This document shows, piece by piece, positions 1 through 9,178 of a stretch of 64,000 nt of DNA. How positions within the stretch are numbered: the stretch's first letter is position 1; every line of letters begins with the position of its first letter. The notes beneath the pieces are model-generated. The model did not search any database and was not told the DNA's origin. It worked only from the letters and a program-made list of their open reading frames with translations. Both the position numbers and the translations under genes were made by a program. This stretch comes from Bacteroidales bacterium. Lineage in GTDB: Bacteria; Bacteroidota; Bacteroidia; Bacteroidales; UBA4417. The stretch covers positions 1-64,000 of the forward strand of contig JAURYB010000078.1 of NCBI GenBank assembly GCA_030654075.1, in the 5' to 3' direction.

Positions 1-411
1 TATTGCTTATTTTTAAAGGTGTTCACTTCGGCAAGCACTTCGGCAGGCTCAGTGTAGCACTCAGTGCACCGCGTGAGCTAAAGGTTCGCCAGATTGATTT
101 TAATATCATCTCCGGTTGGTGATTTATTCCAATCATGGCTATTTCATGGATTGATTTTTAAGCGTGATTATAGATAATTGATTTTAGTATGAGAACGGAA
201 TAAACAGATATGGAATTTTAATCTGAAAGTATTTTGTAAGAAGCAAATGTATTGAAAAAGTGTATGAGGATACGCAAATCACCGTTTAATTTTAATTTAA
301 AGGCAATTCAGTAGCTTAGCATAACAAATGTCAGTCCATCCGCGAATCTTTTTAGTTAAAACTGGCACCTAACGTTATATATGTTAAATGTCTGATTGAA
401 TCAATAAAACA
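1..411. other. gene-free left edge with short repeat
   Basis: No coding region is recognisable here. Two 12-bp units, CACTTCGGCAAG (24-35) and CACTTCGGCAGG (36-47), stand in tandem. The 16-mer at 39-54 (TTCGGCAGGCTCAGTG) recurs as an exact reverse complement at 60749-60764. The rest is AT-rich. I see no clear terminator for the leftward gene that ends at 412. Confidence 0.6.
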
Positions 412-2253
412 CTATGCCCCGACATCCTCATTTTGAGGTAATATTACCGGGCGTTTGCCTGTAATCACACCTATCCATTTAGGAACGGCGTCCGCAAAAA
501 TTACCAGTACACAAACCATGATAATTCCAGTAAGTGTGAGGTTGATAATACCCTGCACTTTTGTAGCGGCAACAAATAATTGGGGATAATAAATGTTCAT
601 CATGTTCAGGTAACCTGCCGAAAGGGTAGTGGTTCCCAGGAAAAGCATAGGGATAATTGTCATCCACGAATAACGTGCCAGGCCGCGGTTGATAATGAAT
701 GAGGTTCCTATGGCCAGGGCAACTGTGGCCAACAATTGATTGGCTGTGCCAAACATCGGCCAGATAGTGGAAACAGTGCCGGTATAAATGAAATATCCCC
801 AGCCCAGCACAATTAACCCACTTGCCAGCAGGTTTCCCGGAAGCCAGTCCGTCCGAGTAAAAGGCTTGTAGATTTTCCCAAGTGACTCCTGCAGCACAAA
901 GCGGCCGATACGCGTACCCGCATCAATGGTTGTAAGGATAAAAAGTGCTTCGAACATAATGGCAAAATGGTACCAGTAACTCATTAAGTTCTGTAATCCG
1001 GGCAAAGAAGAGAATATATAAGCCATTCCAACACCCAGCGAAACTGCCCCGCCGGTGCGACCTGCAATTTTTTCACCTACTTCGGCCGAAAGCTGGGTAA
1101 GATTGGATTGCGTAAACCCCATGGCCTGCAATTGAGGCAGGATAGCCTGGAATTTTTCAACAGGGACATTAATCTGGAAATAATCCAACGGATGTAGACA
1201 AGTGGCAGCAATCAGGGCCAATATGCTCACCATACCTTCGGTAAGCATGGCGCCTACCGCTATAATCTTTATATCCTTCATGTTCATGATCATTTTGGGC
1301 GTAGTCCCTGAACTTACCAATGCATGAAACCCGCTGACGGCGCCGCAGGCAATAGTGATAAAAAGATAGGGAAATAACTTGCCCGAAATTATTGGTCCAC
1401 CTCCATGGATAAACGGCATAAACCCCGGCATCTGTATAGTAGGAGCTACCAGTAAAATGCCGATTGCCAGCATGGCAATCACGCTGATCTTCATAATTGA
1501 ACTCAGGTAATCGCGTGGCGACAGAAGCAACCACACCGGTAATACCGACGCTGTGAATCCGTATGCTGCTAATAGTATGGTCAGCGACTTGTGGTCGAAT
1601 AAAAACCATCCAGCATAGGATGAATGGGCGATATTATTTCCAAATATCACTGCCAGTGATAAAAGGATAACCCCCGCAATTGTGGCTTCAACAGTTTTCC
1701 CTTTCCGGATGCGGAACATCCAGATGCCCATAAGGATAGCAATAGGGATGGTCATTGAAATGGTGAATGTACCCCAGGCGCTTTCGGCAAGCGCGTTTAC
1801 AACTACCAAGCCAAGACCCGCCATTGCTATTACCAGGATAATAAGGATAGCTATAGAAGCTGTAGTTCCGCTCACCGAGCTGATCTCCTTCCTTGCTATT
1901 TCGGCCAGCGATTTGCCATCGTGGTTTATCGAAGCTACAAGAATAACCAGATCGTGCATAGCACCGGCAAGCACCGTTCCTGCAAGCATCCAAAGGAAAC
2001 CGGGATAAAAACCGAATTGTGCAGCCAGCACCGGGCCAACCAGCGGTCCCGCACCCGCGATGGCCGCGAAATGATGCCCGAAGAGTACCCAGCGGTTCAT
2101 CGGGATATAGTTCTGCCCATCGTACAAACGTTGGGAAGGCAGCAAACGGGTATCGCTGATCGTAGCAAGCTTTGCGGCTACAAAACCATAATAAAAACGG
2201 TACGCTATTACAAGTACAAGCATGGCGCCGATTACAAAGGGCACAGCATTCAT
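412..2253 (-). CDS. cstA: carbon starvation protein CstA family permease
   Basis: This is a multi-spanning inner-membrane protein of the CstA family, whose members import peptides or pyruvate under carbon limitation. The N-terminal part carries the family signature: NRWVLFGHHFAAIAGAGPLV, followed by GPVLAAQFG and the AGTVLAGAMHDLVIL stretch. Many hydrophobic segments follow, and the C-terminal IWPMFGTANQLLA motif is typical. The open frame extends upstream to a TTG at 2298, but the ATG at 2253 (MNAVPFVIGAM) fits family starts and begins straight at the first membrane segment. At about 613 residues it is somewhat shorter than E. coli CstA (about 700). It stands alone on the minus strand, so the link to the pectin genes is only positional. 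The substrate cannot be read from sequence. Confidence 0.9.
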   Translation of the reverse strand: MNAVPFVIGAMLVLVIAYRFYYGFVAAKLATISDTRLLPSQRLYDGQNYIPMNRWVLFGHHFAAIAGAGPLVGPVLAAQFGFYPGFLWMLAGTVLAGAMHDLVILVASINHDGKSLAEIARKEISSVSGTTASIAILIILVIAMAGLGLVVVNALAESAWGTFTISMTIPIAILMGIWMFRIRKGKTVEATIAGVILLSLAVIFGNNIAHSSYAGWFLFDHKSLTILLAAYGFTASVLPVWLLLSPRDYLSSIMKISVIAMLAIGILLVAPTIQMPGFMPFIHGGGPIISGKLFPYLFITIACGAVSGFHALVSSGTTPKMIMNMKDIKIIAVGAMLTEGMVSILALIAATCLHPLDYFQINVPVEKFQAILPQLQAMGFTQSNLTQLSAEVGEKIAGRTGGAVSLGVGMAYIFSSLPGLQNLMSYWYHFAIMFEALFILTTIDAGTRIGRFVLQESLGKIYKPFTRTDWLPGNLLASGLIVLGWGYFIYTGTVSTIWPMFGTANQLLATVALAIGTSFIINRGLARYSWMTIIPMLFLGTTTLSAGYLNMMNIYYPQLFVAATKVQGIINLTLTGIIMVCVLVIFADAVPKWIGVITGKRPVILPQNEDVGA

Positions 2254-2589
2254 AGGGCAGGGGATTAGAAGTGTATAAAAGTAAAATAAAATCAACAAAC
2301 ACAGCCTAAAGAGGATTTTAAAATAAGTGCAGCTAATTTCTCGGGAAGAAATACAATATATAAATCACAGTAAGCCTGAATTATCCTGCTTTGCAATTCC
2401 AGCTTATATCATGTAGAGGTTTTAGCATCAGGAGTATAGGAGAACTTACCAGTTAGAATTTCAAAAATTGCAGTTTCAAAAAGTATTACTGATTATACTG
2501 GGAAAAATTTATTTGCATAAAATTTATTTGCAAAATCTTTACTGCGCTTTGTCTTTCCCATTATTCTGTCATGTGCATGTGCTTTTTTG

Positions 2590-2620
2590 TTGACAAAATT
2601 TTAATTCTGAATTAACTTTA
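2590..2620 (+). promoter_or_regulatory. putative Bacteroidetes promoter
   Basis: A TTG (2590-2592, within TTGACA) is followed after 20 bases by TAACTTTA (2613-2620), one base off the TAnnTTTG -7 element. The spacing is right for the Bacteroidetes primary sigma factor. It would give an mRNA start about 80 bases before the gene at 2709. The last base mismatch keeps confidence modest. Confidence 0.4.
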
Positions 2621-2708
2621 CATTGGATTAAATCAAAGTATTTTGAGTTGCGCTTATTTTCTTGAAATTAAATATAGTTTCTAAAAAATATACTTTAAAA
2701 CAACGATC

Positions 2709-5129
2709 ATGAAAGCAATTAAAATGTTCCGCATCAGCATTATTTGCTCTGCACTTCTCCTTGTTAACTTTTCTGTATTACAAGGACAAACGAAAAGCAC
2801 TGTTTCTGCGTCGGGGTATACCGAAGCATCCTATTCCGGCCTTACGGATAATGCGTTTATGAAAAACTGGTGGATTATAGGCCCGGTTAAAATCAAAGGG
2901 ATTGGCACAAATCCCGAAGATAAAAAGCAAAAAGAAACTTTTGATAAAGATGAACTGACCAGTATCATCGTGAAACCTAAAAAAGAACTAGCCCCTGTAA
3001 AAATCGGGGATACTACTTTTACCTGGAAACTCCTCAAAAACGAAGATGGAACTATCGATTTTATCAAGCTTTTCGGCCAACGCAATTTTGCCGTAGCTTA
3101 TGCCCTGGCTGAAATTAAAATGGAGGCTCCCGCTAAAATACTGGTCGGTATTGGCAGTGACGATGGCATTAAATTGTTTCTGAACGGCGCATTGGTGCAT
3201 GCCAACTGGATTGGCAGGGCGACCACTCCCGATGATGATATTGTAATCCTCGATCTGAAAAAGGGAAGTAACCAGGTGCTGGTAAAAATTCAGAATATGG
3301 AATACGGCTGGTCGTTTGCCATGCGCAAACTCGGACAGGAGAGTATGACTAAGCTGCTGATAGCTTCGTCAGGCAAAGGAAACCTGGATAACGTGAAACT
3401 ATTGATTGAAAACGGTGCCGATATTAATGCAAAAGATGACCAGGGATTAACAGCCTACCAGAATGCATTAATCAGGGGCAGGGAAAAAGTATTAGATTAT
3501 CTGAAAGAAAAGGGGGCTAAAACGGATATCCCGATGCCTTCGTTCGATAAACTGGTAGACCAGATTTTTAAAAGCGCCCATGCAGGAACAACTTCCGGGG
3601 TTTCGGTGCTGGTGTCGCAGGATGGTAAAATAATATACGAAAAGGGATTCGGTTATGCTGATGTCGGCAACAAAGTACCGGTAAGCCCCGATACCAAATT
3701 CCGCATAGGCTCAATCACCAAGCAGTTTATTGCAACATGCATTCTGAAGCTCCAGGAACAAGGCAAGCTGAGTATTCAGGATAAACTGTCGAAATATATT
3801 CCCGGTTTTCCACGCGGGGATGAAGTCACCATCTGTCATTTACTTACGCATACTTCAGGCATACATGCTTATACCAACCGGCCCGATTTTCTCAAATATC
3901 TTACTATGCCAATTACATCAGCAGCGCTGGTCGATACCATAAAAGCCTATCCTTACGATTTTAATCCTGGCGACAAATATCAATATAATAATTCCGGATT
4001 TTTCCTGCTTGGTTATATCCTTGAGAAACTTTCGGGGAAAAGTCTGGCAGTTTATTTAAACGAAACCTTGTTTAAACCTTTAGGTATGAACAATACGGGA
4101 ATATATGAAACTACCAGATTGCTGGATAATGAAGCTTATGGGTATTCGTACAGTAACGATACCATATTCAAAGCGGTGAACTGGGATATGTCGTGGGCCG
4201 GAGGTGCCGGTGCGCTGTATTCGACTGCAAAAGATCTGTATACATGGAACGAGGCAGTTTTCAACGGTAAAGTTCTCTCCGACGAAAGCCTGAAAGCCGC
4301 GTTTACAAAAACTGAATTGAATAACAAGGAAAAAATTGATTATGGTTTTGGTTGGAGCCTTGGGGAATTACGGGGAAATAAGTTAATATCGCATGGAGGT
4401 GGTTTGCACGGGTTTCTTTCCGACCTCGAACGACAGCCGGAAAAAAAGGTGACAATTGTTGTCCTCTGCAACTCTACACCGCCGCCTGCAGGGATTAATC
4501 CAACCCAAAATTCGTTGTTAATCGCTGAATATCTTTTATGGTCGGGAATGGAAAAACAGTCAAGCTTTGCCTCTGATATCAAGATTGATGAAAACATATT
4601 GAAAAGTTATACCGGCCGTTACAGTTACGGGCGAGGCGCAGTGCTTATCGTTACCCTTGAAGGCAGTCAACTGATGGCCCAGATGACCGGGCAGTCTAAT
4701 TTCCCGATTTACCCATCATCGAATGATGAGTTTAACTGGAAAGTTGTAGAAGCTAAGATCAGATTTGTAAAAGATGATAAAGGAATTGTAACCCATGCTA
4801 TTCATAACCAGGGCGGACAGCAACTGGAGGTAAAAAAAATGACAGACGAAATGCCTGTAACCATTGCCACTTCTGTATACAACAAATATGTTGGAAAGTA
4901 CGATATGGGCAATAATAGCCTCTTTGTTGTTTCGAAGGAAGGTGATAGGTTGCTTTTACTGATCCCGGGCCAGCCTCAATACCCGCTTCTGCCTGCCTCT
5001 GAAACTGAATATTTTATGAAGGAAAGCAGTGTCAGGGTAACGTTTAAAGCTAATGATGCCGGTAAAACTGAAACCCTGATTTTAAATATCGACGGAACTG
5101 AACAAAAGGGTAATAAAGTTAAAGAATAA
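2709..5129 (+). CDS. secreted serine beta-lactamase-like hydrolase with ankyrin repeats
   Basis: The protein has 806 residues with an N-terminal signal peptide (to about residue 27, ending LQGQ). Residues 45-210 look like a jelly-roll/galactose-binding-like domain (WWIIGPVKIKGIG near the start, SDDGIKLFLNGALVH in the middle). Residues 213-278 hold about two ankyrin repeats (LLIENGADINAKDDQGLTA). Residues 280-620 are a class C beta-lactamase/D-Ala peptidase-type domain (PF00144-like): catalytic S335-x-x-K338 (SITK), Y426-N-N428 as the YxN motif, and HGGG from H562 in place of KTG. The rest is a beta-rich tail with two copies of a roughly 100-residue unit. Such proteins are usually esterases, peptidases or beta-lactamase relatives; the substrate is unknown. 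It is monocistronic, ended by the hairpin at 5231. The ankyrin insertion between an exported binding domain and a hydrolase is unusual. Confidence 0.85.
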   Translation: MKAIKMFRISIICSALLLVNFSVLQGQTKSTVSASGYTEASYSGLTDNAFMKNWWIIGPVKIKGIGTNPEDKKQKETFDKDELTSIIVKPKKELAPVKIGDTTFTWKLLKNEDGTIDFIKLFGQRNFAVAYALAEIKMEAPAKILVGIGSDDGIKLFLNGALVHANWIGRATTPDDDIVILDLKKGSNQVLVKIQNMEYGWSFAMRKLGQESMTKLLIASSGKGNLDNVKLLIENGADINAKDDQGLTAYQNALIRGREKVLDYLKEKGAKTDIPMPSFDKLVDQIFKSAHAGTTSGVSVLVSQDGKIIYEKGFGYADVGNKVPVSPDTKFRIGSITKQFIATCILKLQEQGKLSIQDKLSKYIPGFPRGDEVTICHLLTHTSGIHAYTNRPDFLKYLTMPITSAALVDTIKAYPYDFNPGDKYQYNNSGFFLLGYILEKLSGKSLAVYLNETLFKPLGMNNTGIYETTRLLDNEAYGYSYSNDTIFKAVNWDMSWAGGAGALYSTAKDLYTWNEAVFNGKVLSDESLKAAFTKTELNNKEKIDYGFGWSLGELRGNKLISHGGGLHGFLSDLERQPEKKVTIVVLCNSTPPPAGINPTQNSLLIAEYLLWSGMEKQSSFASDIKIDENILKSYTGRYSYGRGAVLIVTLEGSQLMAQMTGQSNFPIYPSSNDEFNWKVVEAKIRFVKDDKGIVTHAIHNQGGQQLEVKKMTDEMPVTIATSVYNKYVGKYDMGNNSLFVVSKEGDRLLLLIPGQPQYPLLPASETEYFMKESSVRVTFKANDAGKTETLILNIDGTEQKGNKVKE

Positions 5130-5457
5130 TGGATAGGCTTACGACGGGAAAGCCTTTTCATAACAAAAGGTGCTACGCAAGTATTTCCTTTTTGAACATT
5201 TCAAAAGTTTATATGCTCAAAATAATAGAAGCCCTGATGCGAAGCATCAGGGCTTTGTAGCAGACAATTCTGATGAATTATCAAACTATATTTTGATAAA
5301 TGATATAGTGAGAGTGGTTGAATTAGCAGCCGTAAAGGGAATTGCGGGAATTAAACTGCATGTCTCCAGGATAGAAAGGTAACAAACTGATTTCCTGAGA
5401 CCCGGGTTTAAACAATGTCATCTTAAGTTAGCGGATCTTTTCAAATGAGATGGAAGC
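5130..5457. other. convergent intergenic region with terminator hairpin
   Basis: This gap lies between two convergent genes. Apart from the hairpin at 5231-5253 I see no gene. A 70-codon frame at 5170-5382 runs through the hairpin and has no recognisable domain, so it is not called. Confidence 0.6.
5231..5253. terminator. bidirectional terminator-like hairpin
   Basis: Perfect 10-bp stem (GCCCTGATGC pairing with GCATCAGGGC) around a GAA loop, followed by TTTGT on the plus strand. The apex reads GCGAAGC, a sequence known to form an exceptionally stable mini-hairpin as single-stranded DNA. It sits between convergent genes ending at 5129 and 5458 and could stop both. Confidence 0.7.
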
Positions 5458-6222
5458 CTACTGTTTGATATATTCCGGACTAAAATACTTCACCAGATCG
5501 CTGTTTATTTCTTTTAATCCTTCACAAAACAAACCGGCCATAAGGCGGGCTCCATATTCTGAAAAGTGGGTATTATCTGTTTTTCCGTCAGGCATCGATT
5601 TATACACTCCCGGTTCAATGTGCAGGAATATTTTTTTTGAGCCTTCTAACCCATGTTCCACTATAACTTTTTCACTCTTCTGTTGCATATCTACCAGAGG
5701 GACTTTTAATTGCACCGCCAGTTCTCTTACGTATCCGGGGTAATCGCCATGAGTATCCTGAAACACGCCATTTTCATCAAACTTCCTTCTTTGAATAGAT
5801 GTACATAAAATTGGTTTAGCTCCTTTTCCTCTTACATCCTTAATAAACCGTCTAAGATTATACCGGTATTCAGTCGGAGTGCAGTATCTTTCAAGTTTCT
5901 GTATACTTTCATCATTATGTCCAAATTGGATAACCACAAAGTCGCCTTTTTTAAGTTTATTCACCAAAGAGTCCCATCTGCCTTCGTAAATAAAGGAACG
6001 CGTACTCCGGCCATTCATAGCGTGATTCTCTATTGCTATTTCATTGTTAAAAAACTCATGAAGCAATTGCCCCCAGCCTCTTTCAGGATTGTCTTCAAGG
6101 ACCTTGTCAGCCATTGTTGAATCACCAGCCATATAGATCACCGGTTTATTGGAGACCCAACAAAATGCCGAAAGCAGAAATGTCGCTAACGCTAACTCAA
6201 TAAAATATTTTATTCTTTTCAC
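5458..6222 (-). CDS. rhamnogalacturonan acetylesterase, SGNH hydrolase (CE12)
   Basis: Secreted esterase of 254 residues that would remove acetyl groups from the galacturonate of rhamnogalacturonan I. Residues 1-25 form a signal peptide. SGNH blocks are complete: block I AGDSTMADK with nucleophile S35, block II NGRSTRSF, block III GHND, and block V DNTHFSEYG with D216 and H219. GWGQLLHEFF between blocks I and II is typical of the CE12/RGAE family. The start is a GTG at 6222; an in-frame stop lies just upstream and no ATG is available, while the MKRIKYF signal start fits well. It lies 152 bases downstream of the LacI gene on the same strand and may be read with it. Confidence 0.88.
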   Translation of the reverse strand: MKRIKYFIELALATFLLSAFCWVSNKPVIYMAGDSTMADKVLEDNPERGWGQLLHEFFNNEIAIENHAMNGRSTRSFIYEGRWDSLVNKLKKGDFVVIQFGHNDESIQKLERYCTPTEYRYNLRRFIKDVRGKGAKPILCTSIQRRKFDENGVFQDTHGDYPGYVRELAVQLKVPLVDMQQKSEKVIVEHGLEGSKKIFLHIEPGVYKSMPDGKTDNTHFSEYGARLMAGLFCEGLKEINSDLVKYFSPEYIKQ

Positions 6223-6374
6223 TTTTTTCTTCTATTGGAAATACACATTAAATGCATTAAAATTGGAATTAAATTATTTTCATACTTTTGAAAATGCCCG
6301 GAACCAGAATGAAACAAAAATGCCAAAGTGAGAATCAACTCCGGATGGTAGTAACCTGCACGCCAGGTTAATCT

Positions 6375-7457
6375 TTAGCCCTCAAGGCTTTTTGAATAAT
6401 AATTCAGGTTTTCCCGTGTAATGATATCAATAGGTGAAAAATTGTCCCTGATAACTTCTTTTTTCAAAACAAGGTGTTCAAATAAAGTAGCAACCACTTT
6501 GAAGGCTTGTTTCTGCGGACGTTGGCCAATCAGGAAATCAATGTACCTTTTTTCGAGCAACTTTATATTCTGAGGAATCAGGTCATACCCGATTACCGGC
6601 AAATTATCCAGGTGATGCTTTTCTAAAAGTTGTGCCACAATGTATGAACGTGAATTGGGAATATAAACTCCCTGTATACCAAGTTCTTCAATAATCCCTT
6701 TATCGAAATTTATCTGGTTCGGATCGCTTGAATCGGGTATTTCGCGTTGAAAAATCTCAATCGTTTTGTGTTTCGGATCCGATTCAAAAAACTGCCTGAA
6801 ACCCTGTACCCGCTGGTAAAGCATATTTGTATTTCCAAAGGATGATGAAATATTCACGATTAAAACCTTTGCAGGATCCGGGAGCATATAATTCATCAGT
6901 TTAGCCGCAACATATCCGCTCCGGAATCCGTCTTGTCCTACAAAACTCAGGTAATTCCTGTCTTTTAAACATGAATCCAGGAAACAATAGGGGATATCTG
7001 ACTTCTCGCATTCATCCAGAAATAAATGCGACTCCTTTATAAAAAACGGAACCAGTATAACTCCGTCAGGATTATTTTCAAGGGCTTGCCGGGAAATTTC
7101 TTTAAATGATTGTTCATCTGTGGAATCAAACTCGAAATTAAGCAGATTAAAACCAAATGGTCCAAATTCAGCTACAGCTTTGTTAATACCTTCCATCGAT
7201 TGCAGCCAATAGGGGTTTGATTTAGTGTGCTTCGGACGGATAAAGGCAATTTTAAACGTTTTTTTTGTTGCAAGCGAACGGGCAAGCAGGTTCGGCTGAT
7301 ATCCAAATTCCTCAATAATTTTCATTATCCGGTCATGCGTATCTGGTGATACTTCGGACCTTTTATGAATAACCCTGTCGACGGTACCAGGAGAAACACC
7401 AGCTAGCCGGGCAATTTCTTTAATAGTAAGAGATGGTTTTATATTTTTATTTGCCAT
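6375..7457 (-). CDS. LacI-family transcriptional repressor of the uronate operon
   Basis: About 360 residues. The N-terminal LacI helix-turn-helix starts at once (TIKEIARLAGVSPGTVDRVI), followed by a hinge (GYQPNLLARSLA) and a periplasmic-binding-protein-like sensor domain of the Peripla_BP_4 type used by many sugar-acid repressors. The frame could start at a TTG at 7481, but this overlaps the -7 element at 7479-7486. The ATG at 7457 is therefore the better start. It is divergent from the uxaE operon, with a 16-bp CpG-centred palindrome at 7499-7514 in its promoter. It is a close paralogue of the repressor at 37423: both have GTVDRV in the recognition helix. The likely effector is a uronate or KDG-type metabolite (inference). 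Confidence 0.88.
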   Translation of the reverse strand: MANKNIKPSLTIKEIARLAGVSPGTVDRVIHKRSEVSPDTHDRIMKIIEEFGYQPNLLARSLATKKTFKIAFIRPKHTKSNPYWLQSMEGINKAVAEFGPFGFNLLNFEFDSTDEQSFKEISRQALENNPDGVILVPFFIKESHLFLDECEKSDIPYCFLDSCLKDRNYLSFVGQDGFRSGYVAAKLMNYMLPDPAKVLIVNISSSFGNTNMLYQRVQGFRQFFESDPKHKTIEIFQREIPDSSDPNQINFDKGIIEELGIQGVYIPNSRSYIVAQLLEKHHLDNLPVIGYDLIPQNIKLLEKRYIDFLIGQRPQKQAFKVVATLFEHLVLKKEVIRDNFSPIDIITRENLNYYSKSLEG

Positions 7458-7478
7458 TATCAGGATGTTAACTTTAGA

Positions 7479-7486
7479 CAAAAGTA
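7479..7486 (-). promoter_or_regulatory. -7 element of the first lacI gene
   Basis: On the minus strand this reads TACTTTTG, a perfect TAnnTTTG. It places the transcript start close to 7472, 15 bases before the ATG at 7457, and rules against the upstream TTG start. The palindrome at 7499-7514 lies just upstream, where bound repressor would block RNA polymerase. Confidence 0.55.
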
Positions 7487-7498
7487 AAAAATATTTAA

Positions 7499-7514
7499 CC
7501 GTGTGCGCACACGG
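7499..7514. promoter_or_regulatory. LacI-type operator, perfect palindrome
   Basis: The sequence CCGTGTGCGCACACGG is a perfect 16-bp palindrome centred on a CpG step, as the LacI-family hinge helix requires. It lies between the divergent lacI gene and the uxaE operon, 12 bases upstream of the lacI -7 element. The left half-site CCGTGTGC recurs at 37385 in front of the second lacI gene. Confidence 0.65.
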
Positions 7515-7658
7515 AATGAAAATTTATATTAAATTTGTTGAAAATATTCAAAGCTTATTATCTGGTATTCTCACATAGAAAAACCGGATTGCAGTTTTTG
7601 AGATCAGTGTTTAAGATAGTATCCTGAGTGGAAACACAGATGAAATAGCCTTTTGTTA

Positions 7659-7682
7659 TTTGTTAATCAATTGATTAACAAA
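7659..7682. promoter_or_regulatory. 24-bp perfect palindrome before uxaE operon
   Basis: Two TTTGTTAATCAA half-sites face each other, giving a perfect 24-bp palindrome that ends 37 bases before the uxaE start. The centre is ApT, unlike the CpG-centred LacI sites, so it probably belongs to a different regulator. No gene for that regulator can be assigned in the window. Confidence 0.5.
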
Positions 7683-7719
7683 AGTCGTATTAAGAAAAAA
7701 CATACTCTTAAAAATCAAA

Positions 7720-8970
7720 ATGATGAATTTTGGAAAGTATTCAATTGGAATTGGTGACCGCTTCGAGAAAGAAGCTCCCGCTCAGCTCGATGCTATTATT
7801 GCAGCCAATAAACTGGGTGTTTCAATCACACCTGTTTGGAACAAATCGAACCGTGAGCATTCAACTGTTCATTCAACACCAGCCGACACTCGCCAGGCGG
7901 CTGATGCAGCAGTAAAGCTTAGAGACTTTAAAGACAGTTACTTTGTTGATGCAGACCACATTAACATGAGTAATGTGGATAAATTTATTGATTACGCCGA
8001 TTTTTTTACCATTGATGTGGCTGATTATATTGGTTTAAAACCGGTAGATGAGGTCAAACTGAAACAAATGCTTGACCAGCTTGATTCGTTGGTTGGACAT
8101 CTAGCTATTCCCGGTTTAAGCCACCCGATTGAGATTACAAAAGATCAATTGATTGCCATAGTCTCTAAGTTTTTACCTGCTATTGATGAAGCCGGGAAAA
8201 TTTACACGCATATCAAGCAACTCAAAGGCGATCTTCCTTTTATTACTGAAGTTTCCATGGATGAGGTCGACGAGGCACAAAGCCCTGTTGATATGCTTGT
8301 GATTTTAAAAATGATTGCCGAAACGAAAATTCCAGTCAATACAATCGCTCCTAAATTTACCGGCAGGTTCAATAAAGGTGTTGATTACAAAGGTGATATC
8401 AAGAAATTTGAGCAGGAATTTGAAGCTGATCTGCTTGTGATAAATTATGCTATTGCAAATTTTGGGTTGCCTGCTAACCTTAAAGTAAGTGTGCATTCAG
8501 GAAGCGATAAATTCAGTATTTACCCGATTATCGGTAAACTGGTTAGAAAACACAACAGCGGGCTGCACCTGAAAACAGCTGGTACAACCTGGCTCGAAGA
8601 AGTGATTGGCTTAGCCAAATCAGGCGGAAAAGGGCTTGATATGGCAAAACGAATTTATAACGATGCATTTAACCGGCAGGATGAACTTACAAAACCTTAT
8701 GCTTCGGTGGTTGAAATTGATCCGGCTCAGTTACCAACTCCACAGGAAGTGAACAACTGGGATTCAAACCATTTTGTGGAAGTCCTGCAGCACGACCTGA
8801 ATAATAAAAATTACAACGTATCTTTCAGGCAGCTTATCCATGTCGGTTATAAAGTTGCTGCCGAAGCACGAGATGAGTATAAGAACCTTCTGGATGAAAA
8901 CCGTGCTGTTGTTGGCAAATGCGTTACAGAGAATATCCTGGAAAGGCATATAAAACGAATTTTTATTTAG
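7720..8970 (+). CDS. uxaE: tagaturonate epimerase family protein
   Basis: Cytoplasmic protein of 416 residues, recognised from the N-terminal pattern FGKYSIGIGDRFEKEAPAQL, then TPVWNKSNREH and SYFVDADHINMSNVDKFI. This family includes the D-tagaturonate 3-epimerase UxaE of Thermotoga, which turns tagaturonate into fructuronate and so links galacturonate to the glucuronate branch. It is the first gene of an operon with kduI, kduD, uxaC and eda, which supports the assignment. A 208-base gap with an inverted repeat separates it from kduI. The start could be the first or second of two adjacent ATGs. The enzyme is assigned from family memory and context; the active-site residues are not known to me. 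Confidence 0.8.
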   Translation: MMNFGKYSIGIGDRFEKEAPAQLDAIIAANKLGVSITPVWNKSNREHSTVHSTPADTRQAADAAVKLRDFKDSYFVDADHINMSNVDKFIDYADFFTIDVADYIGLKPVDEVKLKQMLDQLDSLVGHLAIPGLSHPIEITKDQLIAIVSKFLPAIDEAGKIYTHIKQLKGDLPFITEVSMDEVDEAQSPVDMLVILKMIAETKIPVNTIAPKFTGRFNKGVDYKGDIKKFEQEFEADLLVINYAIANFGLPANLKVSVHSGSDKFSIYPIIGKLVRKHNSGLHLKTAGTTWLEEVIGLAKSGGKGLDMAKRIYNDAFNRQDELTKPYASVVEIDPAQLPTPQEVNNWDSNHFVEVLQHDLNNKNYNVSFRQLIHVGYKVAAEARDEYKNLLDENRAVVGKCVTENILERHIKRIFI

Positions 8971-9047
8971 AAATTCGTTTTATGATTTGTTTAGATTCCA
9001 ATTTAGTGGGATTTATTTAAATCTTCTCATGACGAAAATCTTCTTTA

Positions 9048-9100
9048 TCTGCCCTTTTTCGGCTCCCTACGGGACGGGGTCAAACGAAAAAGAGCAGATG
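9048..9100. repeat. inverted repeat between uxaE and kduI
   Basis: Arms of 15 bases (ATCTGCCCTTTTTCG at 9048-9062; right arm ending AAGAGCAGAT at 9100) pair with one mismatch around a GC-rich loop of about 23 bases. There is no U-tract, so this is more likely an mRNA processing, stability or attenuation element inside the operon than a full terminator. Confidence 0.5.
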
Positions 9101-9178
9101 TAAAGTGCGACCAGAAACTAAACAGTCTCTTAGTTTAATACATAAATCTAACGATCTTAATTTTTTCAAAAATATAAA

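Noticed and set aside
1688-2302. 204-codon minus-strand frame and similar long frames inside the cstA gene
   Set aside because: Shadow frame of cstA; its translation is cysteine/arginine rich and matches no family, while the cstA frame matches along its whole length.
5170-5382. 70-codon open frame on the plus strand
   Set aside because: It spans the terminator hairpin at 5231-5253, has no recognisable domain or signal and lies between convergent genes; chance frame.
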